A stretch of DNA of 64,000 bases from Streptomyces spiroverticillatus (GCA_014650415.1 BMUX01000010.1:62001-126000), one strand, 5' to 3'. Positions 33,945-42,904 are shown, counted from the first letter of the stretch. Program-made: numbers and translations. The notes: generated by a model from the sequence alone, not told the origin.

Positions 33945-34065
33945 CAGGGGCGCGGGGAACTGCGCGACCAGCCACGACGGACCCGCACGGGACCGAGACC
34001 ACGAACCGACCCGCACACCCCCCCCCACTCAGCCCCGCGGGTTTAGGTGAAGGGGCGGGGCTGGG
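33945..34065 (+). repeat. Dispersed repeat, copy C
   Basis: Has the conserved left end (aggggcgcggggaactgcgcg), ccacgacgg in the middle, and right end cgcgggtttaggtgaagggg plus cggggctgggg. The interior is longer than in copy A. It lies 35 bp after the LacI stop, in the position of a terminator. Confidence 0.85.
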
Positions 34066-34074
34066 GCAGGCGCC

Positions 34075-34178
34075 GCAGGCAACCGGGGTGCCGGGCACGG
34101 GCACGCAGCAGGGTCCCACCGCAGCCACCGCACCGCTCGGCAGCGCCCCCCCCCGCAGGCAACGGGGGTGCCGGGCAC
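34075..34178. repeat. Pair of 24-bp direct repeats
   Basis: gcaggcaac, one variable base, then ggggtgccgggcac occurs at 34075-34098 and 34155-34178, 80 bp apart, each followed by a partly conserved cacg. It fills the gene-free stretch between repeat copy C and the M20 peptidase gene (33911-34418); apart from these repeats I see only a possible -10 (taccgt, 34371-34376) before the next gene. Confidence 0.6.
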
Positions 34179-34418
34179 GCAATAGGGCCCCGCCACAGCC
34201 ACAGCGGCCCCCAGTCACCACACCCGAACCCGACAGGCCCACGCAGCCCCGCCCCTCCACCGGCGGAGCCCGCACACCCGAGCCCCCTCCCGGGAACCCA
34301 TTGTGCAGCTGGACCAACCAACACCCCTCCCTTGGTCGTCCCGTACAAACCGCAGGTCAGAGCCCTCGCCTACCGTGTTCCTCATGAGCAATGCCCTGCC
34401 GCCCCTGAGGAGCCGAAG

Positions 34419-35585
34419 GTGAACGCGGACCCGACGAACGACCTGACCCCGACCCCCGGCGGCGCCCAACTCGCCCACATGCTGGCCGATTTGGAGGAGC
34501 TGGTCGTCTGCGAGTCCTTCTCGGCCGACCTCGAAGCCGTCGCCCGCAGCGCGGACGTCGTCGCCGCGCAGGGCGCCCGGTACCTCGGCGCCGAGCCCGA
34601 GCGGATCGTCGTCGACGGTGTGACGCACCTGAAGTGGACCTTCGGCACCCCGCGCGTGCTGCTGCTCGGCCACCACGACACCGTCTGGCCGATGGGCTCG
34701 CTGAAGACCCACCCCTGGTCCGTCACCGACGGCATCCTGCGCGGCCCCGGCGTCTTCGACATGAAGGCCGGCCTGGTCATGACCTTCCACGCGCTGGCCT
34801 CGCTGCCCTCCCTCGACGGGGTGTGCGTGCTGATCACCGGTGACGAGGAGGTCGGCTCGGACGCCTCGCGGGAGCTGATCGAGGAGGTCGCGCGCGAGTG
34901 CGCGGCCACCTTCGTACTGGAGGCGTCGGCGGACGGCGGAGCGCTGAAGACCGGCCGCAAGGGCACCTCCCAGTACGACCTGGTGGCGCACGGAAAGGCC
35001 GCCCACTCCGGGCTCGAACCCGAGAAGGGCGTCAACGCGGCCGTCGAGGCGGCCCATCTGATCCTCGCGCTGGACGCCGTCGCCGCCGCGATCAACGCGG
35101 GGGAGTCCGCGGACTGGCGCACCACCGTGACGCCCACGGTCGTCACCGCCGGCACGACCACCAACACCGTCCCCGCGACGGCGACCGTCACCCTGGACGT
35201 ACGCGTCCCCACGCTCGCCGCACAGGAGAAGACGGACACCGCCCTGCGCGCCCTGAGGGCGACCCTGCCCGGCGCCGAGGTCGAGGTGCGCGGTGGCCCC
35301 AACCGGCCCCCGCTGGAGGAGACCTCCTCCGATGAACTCTTCGCCACAGCGCGGGAGTTGGCCCGCGAACTCGGCCTCGGTGAGCTGGCCTCCACCGCCG
35401 TCGGTGGCGCCTCCGACGGCAACTTCACCGCCGGGGTCGGCTGCCCCACCCTGGACGGGCTCGGCGCGGTCGGCGGCGGTGCGCACGCCGACCACGAGCA
35501 CGTCGTCGCCGCCGAACTCGTACCCCGTACCCGCCTGTTGGCGGCCCTCGTCCAGCACGTTCAGAACACGCAGGTGCCCCGATGA
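34419..35585 (+). CDS. M20-family metallopeptidase (probable N-acyl-amino acid deacylase)
   Basis: 388 residues from GTG 34419, eight bases after GAGGAG; an in-frame extension to 34047 runs through repeats and is not coding. Metal-site motifs of the M20/ArgE-DapE-CPG2 group are present: LLLGHHDTVWP, PGVFDMKAG, ITGDEEVGSD with the catalytic Glu, and HADHEHV at the end. In the context of the following GNAT and enolase-superfamily racemase it probably removes the succinyl (or other acyl) group from an N-acyl-L-amino acid. Its stop overlaps the GNAT start by four bases. Confidence 0.9.
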   Translation: MNADPTNDLTPTPGGAQLAHMLADLEELVVCESFSADLEAVARSADVVAAQGARYLGAEPERIVVDGVTHLKWTFGTPRVLLLGHHDTVWPMGSLKTHPWSVTDGILRGPGVFDMKAGLVMTFHALASLPSLDGVCVLITGDEEVGSDASRELIEEVARECAATFVLEASADGGALKTGRKGTSQYDLVAHGKAAHSGLEPEKGVNAAVEAAHLILALDAVAAAINAGESADWRTTVTPTVVTAGTTTNTVPATATVTLDVRVPTLAAQEKTDTALRALRATLPGAEVEVRGGPNRPPLEETSSDELFATARELARELGLGELASTAVGGASDGNFTAGVGCPTLDGLGAVGGGAHADHEHVVAAELVPRTRLLAALVQHVQNTQVPR

Positions 35586-36352
35586 ACTCCCCCCTCACCC
35601 TCCGCGAACTGCACGAGATAGACGACCTCGAAGCCGTCGCCGCCCTCTTCGAGGAGATCTGGGGCTCACCCCCCGGCGGCTCCCCGGTCAACCCCGAGCT
35701 GATGCGCGCCTTCTCCCACTCCGGGAACTACGTCGCGGGCGCCTACGAGGACGGCCGCCTGGTCGGCGCGTCCGTCGGCTTCTTCGCCGCCCCCGCCGGC
35801 GACGTACTCCACTCGCACGTCACCGGCGCCCTGCCCGGCCGCGCCGCGGGCCTCGCACTCAAGCTGCACCAGCGGGACTGGGCACTGGCCCGCGGCCTGA
35901 CCCGCATCACCTGGACGTACGACCCGCTCATCCGCCGCAACGCCTACTTCAACCTGACCAAGCTGGGCGCGCGCCCGGTCGAGTACCTCCCCCGCTTCTA
36001 CGGGGAGATGGCCGACGCCATCAACGACGGCGACGAGTCCGACCGCGCCCTGATCTCCTGGGACCTCACCGCCTACCCGGCCCCGGAGGCGACCGCACCC
36101 GCCGACGCGGTGACCGCGCTCGCGGTCCGCGACGGCCGCCCCGTCGTGGGCCCGGACCTGACCGCGCGCACCCTCCTGATCGAGGTCCCCGCCGACATCG
36201 AAGGCCTGCGCCGCACCGACCCGGGGGCCGCCAAGGAGTGGCGGCTCGCCCTGCGCGAGGTCCTCGGCACCCTGCTCGCCGAGGGCGCCCGCGTCACGGG
36301 CCTCCACAACCGCACGAGCTACGTCGTCGAACGCGCCACCCCTCTCCCGTAA
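35582..36352 (+). CDS. GNAT-family acyltransferase (candidate amino acid N-succinyltransferase)
   Basis: 256 residues from ATG 35582 (ATGA overlap with the peptidase). GNAT features include YVAGAYEDGRLVGASVGFF and the acyl-CoA region HSHVTGALPGRAAGLALKLH followed by RDWALARG. Homologues in this gene arrangement acylate D-amino acids with succinyl-CoA before racemisation. Specificity is inferred from context only. Confidence 0.85.
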   Translation: MNSPLTLRELHEIDDLEAVAALFEEIWGSPPGGSPVNPELMRAFSHSGNYVAGAYEDGRLVGASVGFFAAPAGDVLHSHVTGALPGRAAGLALKLHQRDWALARGLTRITWTYDPLIRRNAYFNLTKLGARPVEYLPRFYGEMADAINDGDESDRALISWDLTAYPAPEATAPADAVTALAVRDGRPVVGPDLTARTLLIEVPADIEGLRRTDPGAAKEWRLALREVLGTLLAEGARVTGLHNRTSYVVERATPLP

Positions 36353-36412
36353 CGACCGCAACGCCCGTAGCGCACGTAACCCCCGAACCTCTCGCAAACG
36401 GAGCCAACTCCC

Positions 36413-37522
36413 TTGAAGATCACCGGAATCGAACTCCGCCGCATCGCCATGCCGCTGCGCGCCCCCTTCCGCACCTCCTTCGGCGTGGAGACGGACCGCG
36501 ACGTCCTGCTCGTGCGCGTCGTCACCCCGGAGGGCGAGGGCTGGGGCGAATGCGTCGCGATGTCGGAACCCCGCTACTGCTCCGAGTACGTCGACGGCGC
36601 GCAGGACGTGCTGCGCCGCTTCCTCATCCCCGAACTCCCCGAACTCAGCGAAAGCGCCGACGCGTTCGCGGTCAAGCGTGCGCTGAAGCCCTTCAAGGGC
36701 CACAAGATGGCGAAGGCGGCCCTGGAGACGGCCGTCCTGGACGCTCAACTCCGCTCCACCAACCAGTCGTTCGGCACCTACCTGGGCGCGGACCGCGACC
36801 GCGTACCCTGCGGTGTGTCCGTCGGCATCATGGACTCGATCCCCGAACTCCTCGACGCAGTGGAGGGGTTCATCGCCGAGGGCTACGTCCGCATCAAGCT
36901 GAAGATCGAGCCGGGCTGGGACGTGGCCCCGGTGCGCGCCGTCCGCGAGCGCTTCGGCGACGATCTCCTCCTCCAGGTCGACGCCAACGCCGCCTACACC
37001 CTCGCCGACGCCCGCCACCTCGCCAAGCTCGACGCCTTCGACCTGCTCCTCATCGAGCAGCCGCTCGCCGACGACGACCTGGTCCAGCACGCGGCCCTCG
37101 CCCGCCAACTCGCCACCCCCGTCTGCCTGGACGAGTCCATCGAGTCCGCCGAGGACGCGGCGGCCGCGATCACCCTGGGCGCCGCCTCCATCATCAACAT
37201 CAAGCCCGGCCGGGTCGGCGGCTACCTGGAGGCCAAGGCCATCCACGACCTGTGCGTCGCGCACGGCGTCCCCGTCTGGTGCGGCGGCATGCTGGAGACC
37301 GGCCTCGGCCGCGCCGCCAACGTCGCCCTCGCCGCCCTCCCCGGCTTCACCCTCCCCGGCGACACCTCCGGCTCCAGCCGCTACTTCGCCACCGACATCA
37401 CCGCCCCCTTCGAACTCGCCGACGGCCACCTCGACGTCCCGACCGGCCCGGGCCTGGGCGTCGCCCCGGTCACCGACATCCTGGACGAGGTGACCACCTC
37501 CACCGAGTGGATCAAGCTCTAG
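36413..37522 (+). CDS. Enolase-superfamily N-succinylamino acid racemase / o-succinylbenzoate synthase-like
   Basis: 369 residues from a TTG codon at 36413, preceded by GGAG; no better start exists because similarity begins at MKITGIELRRIAMPL. Catalytic residues of the MenC/NSAR/OSBS group are present: the KxK pair in RIKLKIEPG, metal ligands in LLQVDANAAY, IEQPL and CLDESIES, and the second base in NIKPGRVGG. Members racemise N-succinylamino acids, make o-succinylbenzoate for menaquinone, or do both. Placement after a deacylase and a GNAT points to racemisation. A terminator follows the gene. Confidence 0.9.
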   Translation: MKITGIELRRIAMPLRAPFRTSFGVETDRDVLLVRVVTPEGEGWGECVAMSEPRYCSEYVDGAQDVLRRFLIPELPELSESADAFAVKRALKPFKGHKMAKAALETAVLDAQLRSTNQSFGTYLGADRDRVPCGVSVGIMDSIPELLDAVEGFIAEGYVRIKLKIEPGWDVAPVRAVRERFGDDLLLQVDANAAYTLADARHLAKLDAFDLLLIEQPLADDDLVQHAALARQLATPVCLDESIESAEDAAAAITLGAASIINIKPGRVGGYLEAKAIHDLCVAHGVPVWCGGMLETGLGRAANVALAALPGFTLPGDTSGSSRYFATDITAPFELADGHLDVPTGPGLGVAPVTDILDEVTTSTEWIKL

Positions 37523-37528
37523 CCGCAC

Positions 37529-37562
37529 CGGGGCCCGCGCACGCCCGTCGTGCCGGGCCCCG
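37529..37562 (+). terminator. Terminator of the amino-acid racemase operon
   Basis: Perfect 9-bp arms cggggcccg (37529-37537) and cgggccccg (37554-37562), starting seven bases after the stop codon, followed by TT. Confidence 0.75.
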
Positions 37563-37667
37563 TTCGCGTCACCCGCCCCCGTTTGGGTCCCCCGACCCCG
37601 GGCACCCGATCCATGCAGCCCAGGCCCCCGGTAGCTCCCTCATCCCTCCCGAGCAGAGGAGCACCGG

Positions 37668-38651
37668 GTGTCCATCCGTACGGAATCCATGCCGCGCGCC
37701 GCCCAGGGGCCCGCCCCCTACGACGGCGACCAGCCCTTCCCCCGCGCCGCGCGCGAAGCACCCACCGGTACCGAGCGGCTCTACCTGGCCGTGACCGCCC
37801 TCATCGTCGCGTTCCCCTTCCTCGCACTCGTCCTGGGCGCGTGGGTGCTGTGGGGGAGCCTCATCTCGCTGACCGACGTCCTGATCGCCGTGTTCTTCTA
37901 CGCGGTGACCGTCCTCGGCGTCACGGCCGGCTTCCACCGGCTGCTCACGCACCGCAGCTACACCGCCAACCGCCCCCTGACCCTGGTGCTGGCGGTGGCC
38001 GGGTCGATGACCTTCCAGGGGGACGTCATCGGGTGGGTGGCCGTGCACCGCAGGCACCACGCCTTCACCGACCGGCCCGGCGACCCGCACTCGCCCTTCC
38101 GCTACGGGACCACCCTGCGCGGCCAGTTGCGGGGGCTCGCGCACGCCCACGTGGGGTGGCTGTTCCTCGGGGAGGAGACCGCCCCCGAGAAGTACGCCCC
38201 CGACCTGCTGGCCGACCCGGGGATGCGCAGGGTGGCCAAGGCCTTTCCGTACCTCTGCGCGCTGAGTCTGGTGCTGCCGTTCGCCGCCGGGTACGTCATC
38301 GGGGGCGGCCTCTACGCCGGTCTGACCGCGCTCCTGTGGGCCGGACTCGTACGCGTCGCCCTGCTCCAGCACGTCACCTGGAGCGTCAACTCCCTCTGCC
38401 ACATGATCGGTGAGCGCCCCTTCCGCACCCGCCGCCACGACCGGGCCACCAACCTGTGGCCGCTGGCCGTCCTCTCCTTCGGGGAGAGCTGGCACAACCT
38501 CCACCACGCCGACCCGACCTGCGCGCGGCACGGCGTCGACCGGGGGCAGCTCGACCTCACCGCCGAGGCCATCCGCTGCTTCGAGAAGTTCGGATGGGCG
38601 ACGGACGTGCGCTGGCCCGTGACTGAGCGGCTCGCGAGCCGCCGCCGGTGA
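37668..38651 (+). CDS. Membrane acyl-CoA/fatty acid desaturase
   Basis: 327 residues from GTG 37668, preceded by GAGGAG. The three His boxes of the stearoyl-CoA desaturase class are present: HRLLTH, HRRHH and HNLHH, set among four membrane segments (LTALIVAFPFLALVLGAWVL-type). These bind a di-iron centre that inserts a cis double bond into acyl chains at the membrane. A single gene with its own terminator; likely involved in membrane fluidity. Electron-transfer partners are not nearby. Confidence 0.93.
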   Translation: MSIRTESMPRAAQGPAPYDGDQPFPRAAREAPTGTERLYLAVTALIVAFPFLALVLGAWVLWGSLISLTDVLIAVFFYAVTVLGVTAGFHRLLTHRSYTANRPLTLVLAVAGSMTFQGDVIGWVAVHRRHHAFTDRPGDPHSPFRYGTTLRGQLRGLAHAHVGWLFLGEETAPEKYAPDLLADPGMRRVAKAFPYLCALSLVLPFAAGYVIGGGLYAGLTALLWAGLVRVALLQHVTWSVNSLCHMIGERPFRTRRHDRATNLWPLAVLSFGESWHNLHHADPTCARHGVDRGQLDLTAEAIRCFEKFGWATDVRWPVTERLASRRR

Positions 38652-38661
38652 GGGGGACATG

Positions 38662-38700
38662 GGCGATGCCCGTCCCGGCCGAAGCGGAACGGGCATCGCC
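38662..38700. terminator. Bidirectional terminator hairpin
   Basis: Perfect 12-bp arms ggcgatgcccgt (38662-38673) and acgggcatcgcc (38689-38700) with a 15-nt loop, between the convergent desaturase and PRC-barrel genes. Confidence 0.8.
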
Positions 38701-38755
38701 TGTGCACCGGGCCCCGGAGGAGGGGAGGGCCCGGAGTCCCCTGGCCGACGGGATC

Positions 38756-39106
38756 TCAGCCGAGCGGGCGCCGGTAGTAGGTGCCCAACTGCTCGCGGTA
38801 GTGCGGGTCGTCGAGGTGCTTCTCCTTGTCGAACGTCGGGGAGTCCTTGATTTCCGCCTTGGTGCGGTCGACGTAGACCTTCTTCTCCTGGACGTCGACG
38901 CGGACGACGGTGCCCGCGGGCAGCAGGACCTCCTTGCCGAAGATCATCGGCCCCGTGTCGACGACGAGGTAGGCCGCCCCGGCGTCCTCCGAGTGCTTGT
39001 CCACCTTGCCGATGCTGCCGTCGGTCGCCTCGACCTTGAACCCGGTCAGTTTCGTTCCGGGCCGATAGGCCGCTGCCTGCCGGTATCCCCACATGTCTTC
39101 CTGCAC
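38756..39106 (-). CDS. PRC-barrel domain protein
   Basis: 116 residues from GTG 39106, with AAGGGA upstream. The fold signature is KLTGFKVEATDGSIGKVD, then AYLVVDTGPMIFGKEVLLPA and VRVDVQEKKVYVDRTKAEI, typical of actinobacterial PRC-barrel proteins that are often stress-induced. Function is not known biochemically. The long upstream gene-free stretch presumably carries its promoter. Confidence 0.88.
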   Translation of the reverse strand: MQEDMWGYRQAAAYRPGTKLTGFKVEATDGSIGKVDKHSEDAGAAYLVVDTGPMIFGKEVLLPAGTVVRVDVQEKKVYVDRTKAEIKDSPTFDKEKHLDDPHYREQLGTYYRRPLG

Positions 39107-39711
39107 GATGCATCCCTTCGTCGGTGGTGCCGTGGGAGGTGGTGCCGTGGAAGTGCTGGCGCGAGCGCGGAGGGGCCACCGTCGTGCGAGCGGGTCGCGC
39201 ATGGCCGTACCTCCGGTTTCGCAGTGCGTTCTGCGTTCCGCGGGGTCCCGGCGAAGCGAGGGGCGAGGGGCCGGTCCGGGGGTTCCGGACGGCACGTCCT
39301 GCGCCGTGCCGCTCAGTCAACGCCCGGCCGTACGGTCTGTCAACCTTTGGGCACGGTGCGTGAATTGGCCGTGCGGGCCGTCAACCGGACAATCTCCCGG
39401 CCCGGTTGCCCCGCACGGAGAGCAGGCCGGACGTCCGGGCTGGACGCCGGGTCTATGCTGGGGTGCAGAGCCCCGGCCCCCGGCTTCGCCCGGCCCCCAG
39501 CCCTTGGTTCGGGCCCTGCTCTCCTTCCCGTACGCCACAGGCCGGTCCCGCCGGGGTTGCCGCCCATCTGGTGTCGTCGACGGATCAGGTCCGTTGGACG
39601 CGCGTCGCGACCGCGCCGCGCGCACGGTTTCACCGATCCGGCAGGGCCCGCGTGCCCGTGCTCCGCACTTCCTCGTGGGGCGGCGTCGACGGGTCCGGGA
39701 GGCGAGGTCTC
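39107..39711. other. Gene-free stretch between PRC-barrel and STAS genes
   Basis: About 600 bp without a credible gene; frames on both strands have no family similarity and ribosome sites are lacking. On the minus strand several TTGAC boxes (near 39315-39395) could be -35 elements for the PRC-barrel gene, but none has a convincing -10. No repeat or RNA structure stood out. Confidence 0.5.
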
Positions 39712-40149
39712 ATGTCCACCGCGACACGTCTGAGCTGCGAGCGCTATCGGCAGGGGTGGGACGACTGGATCGTCCTGTACGGGGAACTCGACCTGGACGG
39801 CGTCCCGTTGCTGGCCCGCGCCATGGACGACGCCCCCGGGCGGCACGGCTGCGTGCACGTCCAGCTCCAGTCGGTCTCCTTCTGCGACGTCTCCGGGCTG
39901 AACGCGCTGCTCGCCGCGGCGGCCCGGGCCAGGGCCGCCGGCCGCGCCTTCCGCGCCCACCGGCCGCCCCCGGTGCTGGTGCGCCTGTGCGACATCGTCG
40001 GCTGTACGTCCGTACTCCTGGGGGATCCGGCCCCGCGGGCCGCGGTCGCGCCCGCCGCGCGAAGGCGGCATCTGCCGCGGCGCGGGCGTCGGGCGGTTCG
40101 GGCGCTCGCCGCGCTGGTGACCGTGCGGTCGCAGCAGGGTGCAGGGTGA
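39712..40149 (+). CDS. STAS-domain protein (anti-sigma factor antagonist-like)
   Basis: 145 residues from ATG 39712, after GGGAGGCGAGG. The STAS fold is seen in DWIVLYGELDLDGVPLLARA and CVHVQLQSVSFCDVSGLNAL; the Ser of CDVSG is where anti-sigma antagonists are phosphorylated. A basic C-terminal tail (RRRHLPRRGRRAVRALAALV) is unusual and may bind nucleic acid or membrane. The next two genes are GAF/ANTAR regulators, so a signalling cluster is likely. Confidence 0.85.
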   Translation: MSTATRLSCERYRQGWDDWIVLYGELDLDGVPLLARAMDDAPGRHGCVHVQLQSVSFCDVSGLNALLAAAARARAAGRAFRAHRPPPVLVRLCDIVGCTSVLLGDPAPRAAVAPAARRRHLPRRGRRAVRALAALVTVRSQQGAG

Positions 40150-40215
40150 GGCCGGGGAGCCGGGCGCCATCCGTACGCGTACACCGGGCACAGGCCCCCA
40201 TCAGAGAGGGATCGC

Positions 40216-41106
40216 ATGATCAGCAACCGGATGGGGGAGGTCCTGGCCCGCCTGGACCTCCACGAGGACCGTCCCACCGACGTCCTGGGCGCCCACTGCA
40301 CCGAAGCCCTGGGCGTCGATCACCTCGTCGTCTCGCTCGCGCTGGACGAGGAGTTCGGGGCGTCGGGCCGCGGGATGACCTTCAGCGGGGCTGACTTCAT
40401 GGCAGCCCGGGAGCGCTCCGCCCCCACGCCGCGCACGGCGGCCGGCGAGCAGCTCTGGTCCACCAGCAGGACCGGCTCCGCCGTCGACGACCTCCAGTTC
40501 ACCCTCGGGGAGGGCCCCGAGCACGACACCCTCCGCACCTGCCGCGCCGTCCTGGAGAACGACCTCGACGCCGTCGACCCGGACCGCTGGCCCACCCTGC
40601 TGCCCGCCCTCGCCGAACTGCCCGTGCGCGCGCTGTTCTGCCTCCCGCTGTGCCTGGGCGGGATCACGCCCGGTGTGCTGACCGTGCTTCGGGAGACGCC
40701 CGGGCCCATGAGCGGGCAGCAGATGGAGGACGCGCTCGCCCTCGCGGAGGCCATCACCTTCCACCTCCTCACCGGCGGCGCCGACCCGCTGGACGCGTGG
40801 ATCGGCCCCCAGTGCAGCGGCGAACTGCACCGGGCCGTCGTCCACCAGGCGGCGGGCATGGTCAGCGTGCAGCTCGACCTGCCCCTGGACGACGCGCTCG
40901 CCCGGATACGGGCCCACGCCTACCGGTGCGGGGAGCCCGTCACCCGTACCGCCGACGACATCGTGAACCGGCGCATCCGGCTCTCCCACGACCCACCGGC
41001 CCGGGACCTCCTCCTCGGCCCGCCCCCCGACGACGACCCGTCCGGCACCGCGCCGCCTGCCGGTGGCCCGCCCGCCGACGACCCGCCCCAGACACCGAGG
41101 GAATGA
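40216..41106 (+). CDS. GAF-ANTAR-type regulator
   Basis: 296 residues. A GAF-like sensor (residues about 1-180; EQLWSTSRTGSAVDDLQFTL, then EGPEHDTL) is followed by an ANTAR-like helical domain (ELHRAVVHQAAGMVSVQLDL, then DALARIRAHAY). ANTAR domains bind paired hairpins in nascent RNA and prevent termination. The tail is Pro/Asp-rich and disordered. It overlaps the upstream end of the next ANTAR gene. Confidence 0.82.
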   Translation: MISNRMGEVLARLDLHEDRPTDVLGAHCTEALGVDHLVVSLALDEEFGASGRGMTFSGADFMAARERSAPTPRTAAGEQLWSTSRTGSAVDDLQFTLGEGPEHDTLRTCRAVLENDLDAVDPDRWPTLLPALAELPVRALFCLPLCLGGITPGVLTVLRETPGPMSGQQMEDALALAEAITFHLLTGGADPLDAWIGPQCSGELHRAVVHQAAGMVSVQLDLPLDDALARIRAHAYRCGEPVTRTADDIVNRRIRLSHDPPARDLLLGPPPDDDPSGTAPPAGGPPADDPPQTPRE

Positions 41107-41111
41107 TCCGC

Positions 41112-41846
41112 ATGACCCGCGAACAACAACTGTCAGCCGTCTTCGTGGAAGTGGCGGACTCCCTGATCGACGACTTCGACCTGGTCGAATTCCTCCAGCA
41201 GGTCTGCGCCCACTGCGTGGACCTCCTCGACGTGAGCGCGGCGGGCATCCTCCTCGTCGGCCACGACCAGGCCCTCAAGACCGTCGCCGCCTCCGACGAG
41301 AACACCCACCTGCTGGAACTGTTCGTCCTGGAGGTCAACGAAGGCCCCTGCCTGGAGTGCTTCCGCACCAGCGAGCCCCGCATCAACATCGACCTCTGCG
41401 ATCCCAGGGCCACCACCGCGTGGCCCGCCTTCGCCGCGAACGCCCGCAAGAGCGGCTTCCGCACCAGCCACGTGGTGCCGCTGCGGCGGCGGGAACGGGC
41501 CATCGGCGCGCTCAGCTTCTTCCACACGGGCACCCAGCCCCTCACCCCGGCCGACGCCTCGCTCGCCCAGGCCCTCGCCGACATCGCCACCATCGCCCTG
41601 CTCCAGCAGCGCGACCTCGACGACGAACAGACCGAAAAGGCCCAACTGCAAAGGGCGTTGATCAGCCGCATCGTCATCGAACAGGCCAAGGGCATCCTCG
41701 CCGAACGCTGGCAGACCACCCCCGAAGCCGCCTTCCAGGCCCTCCGGGCACACGCCCGCAACCGGCAGCTGCGGCTCACGGAGTGCAGCCGTCAGATCAT
41801 CGACCAGACCTTCGACACCAACCTCATTCCGCCGCCCAGCACATGA
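41112..41846 (+). CDS. GAF and ANTAR domain regulator
   Basis: 244 residues from ATG 41112, about ten bases after GAGGGA; an ATG at 41103 overlaps the previous stop. GAF domain (CVDLLDVSAAGILLVGHDQA; LEVNEGPCLECFRT) and a canonical C-terminal ANTAR (LISRIVIEQAKGILAERWQ; AFQALRAHARNRQLRLTE). It is likely an RNA-binding antiterminator responding to a small molecule or redox signal through GAF. It is adjacent to a second ANTAR protein and a STAS protein. No target hairpin pair was found nearby. Confidence 0.92.
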   Translation: MTREQQLSAVFVEVADSLIDDFDLVEFLQQVCAHCVDLLDVSAAGILLVGHDQALKTVAASDENTHLLELFVLEVNEGPCLECFRTSEPRINIDLCDPRATTAWPAFAANARKSGFRTSHVVPLRRRERAIGALSFFHTGTQPLTPADASLAQALADIATIALLQQRDLDDEQTEKAQLQRALISRIVIEQAKGILAERWQTTPEAAFQALRAHARNRQLRLTECSRQIIDQTFDTNLIPPPST

Positions 41847-41853
41847 CGAGATG

Positions 41854-42411
41854 TCAGCCCTTCCCGAACTCCACGTCCGCCGCCTCCGCCACCACTTCGA
41901 CCTCGTCCCCCAGCGCCCACTCCGCCACCCGCGACACCATCGCCGCCGGGACGAGCCCGCTGATGCCCTCCGCCGCCGGAATGTCGTACGTCGCGTGGGC
42001 GTCGTGCGGCATCACCACCCGGAAACCCTGCTCCAGCGCGGCGCGCGCGGTCGCGCCCACGCACATCTCGGACTGCACGCCGCAGATCGCCAGCCCTTCC
42101 GCCCCCGCCTCCCGCAGCCGCTCGGCGAGCGGATTCTCCTCGAACCCGTCGTCGACGGTCTTGTGCAGCACCAACTCGCCTTCCTCGTACGGGAAATGGA
42201 GCTGCCACCCGGGGGTGCCGGTCTCGTCGTCCGCCCCGGGCGGCCCGTCGTTCTGAAGGTGCACGACGAGCACTCCCGCGTCCCGCGCCGCCTTCAGCAG
42301 GGCGGCGGTACGGTCCAGCACGCGCGGGGCGTCGGGCACGGCGCCCGTACCGGTGACGAAGGCGGACTGCATGTCGACGACGATCAGGGCCTGGACGGGG
42401 GAAGTGTTCAT
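41854..42411 (-). CDS. Isochorismatase-family cysteine hydrolase
   Basis: 185 residues from ATG 42411. Catalytic triad positions are visible: Asp in ALIVVDMQSAF, Lys in LVLHKTVDDGF, and Cys in GVQSEMCVGATARAALEQG. The group covers isochorismatases, nicotinamidases and N-carbamoyl hydrolases; this small version is most like the nicotinamidase-related cytosolic hydrolases. Converges on the ANTAR gene with a seven-base gap. Confidence 0.9.
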   Translation of the reverse strand: MNTSPVQALIVVDMQSAFVTGTGAVPDAPRVLDRTAALLKAARDAGVLVVHLQNDGPPGADDETGTPGWQLHFPYEEGELVLHKTVDDGFEENPLAERLREAGAEGLAICGVQSEMCVGATARAALEQGFRVVMPHDAHATYDIPAAEGISGLVPAAMVSRVAEWALGDEVEVVAEAADVEFGKG

Positions 42412-42445
42412 ACACCCCATCCTGCCGGACGGCCCGGCCCCCGCT

Positions 42446-42904
42446 TCAGCGTACGTCTCCCCGTACGTCTCCCCGTGCGTCTCCGAGCCGCTCGGCGACC
42501 GCCGCCACCCCCGCCTCCCGCAGCTGCCGCGCCAGCAACTCGGCCTCGGGGAGGGTGCATACGTATGTCTTGTGCCGGATCGCCTCCAGTACCGGCCGTA
42601 CGGAGGCCAGGTCGAGCCCGAGCGAGGCGCGCAGGACGCGCATGGCGGCGGGGCTCCTGGTGTCCGGGGGCAGGGAGACGGTTGCCGCGCCGTCCGCAGC
42701 GAGCAGCAACTCGCGCACGCCGGGGGGTACTTCACCGCCGCACGAACTCATCGCTTCGCCGCAGGCGGCGCACGCGAACTCCGCGTCCCAGCGAAGCCGC
42801 CCGTCCCCTTCCAGCAGGACCTGCGCCCCGCTCCACTCTCCTTGCGCGCCGCACCCCGGACACACCTCGGCGTACCGCGCTCCGGCCACGACCATCCCAC
42901 CCAT
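42446..42904 (-). CDS. Zinc-ribbon protein with L7/L12 C-terminal-like segment
   Basis: 152 residues from ATG 42904 (ATG 42895 also possible). The first third has two Cys pairs (VCPGCGAQGEW; FACAACGEAMSSC), likely a zinc ribbon. A C-terminal helical segment (LGLDLASVRPVLEAI; LPEAELLARQLREAGVAAVA) resembles the ribosomal protein L7/L12 C-terminal fold seen in other streptomycete small proteins; that likeness is tentative. The last residues are a 12-nt repeat (GDARGDVRGDVR). Function unknown. Confidence 0.65.
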   Translation of the reverse strand: MGGMVVAGARYAEVCPGCGAQGEWSGAQVLLEGDGRLRWDAEFACAACGEAMSSCGGEVPPGVRELLLAADGAATVSLPPDTRSPAAMRVLRASLGLDLASVRPVLEAIRHKTYVCTLPEAELLARQLREAGVAAVAERLGDARGDVRGDVR

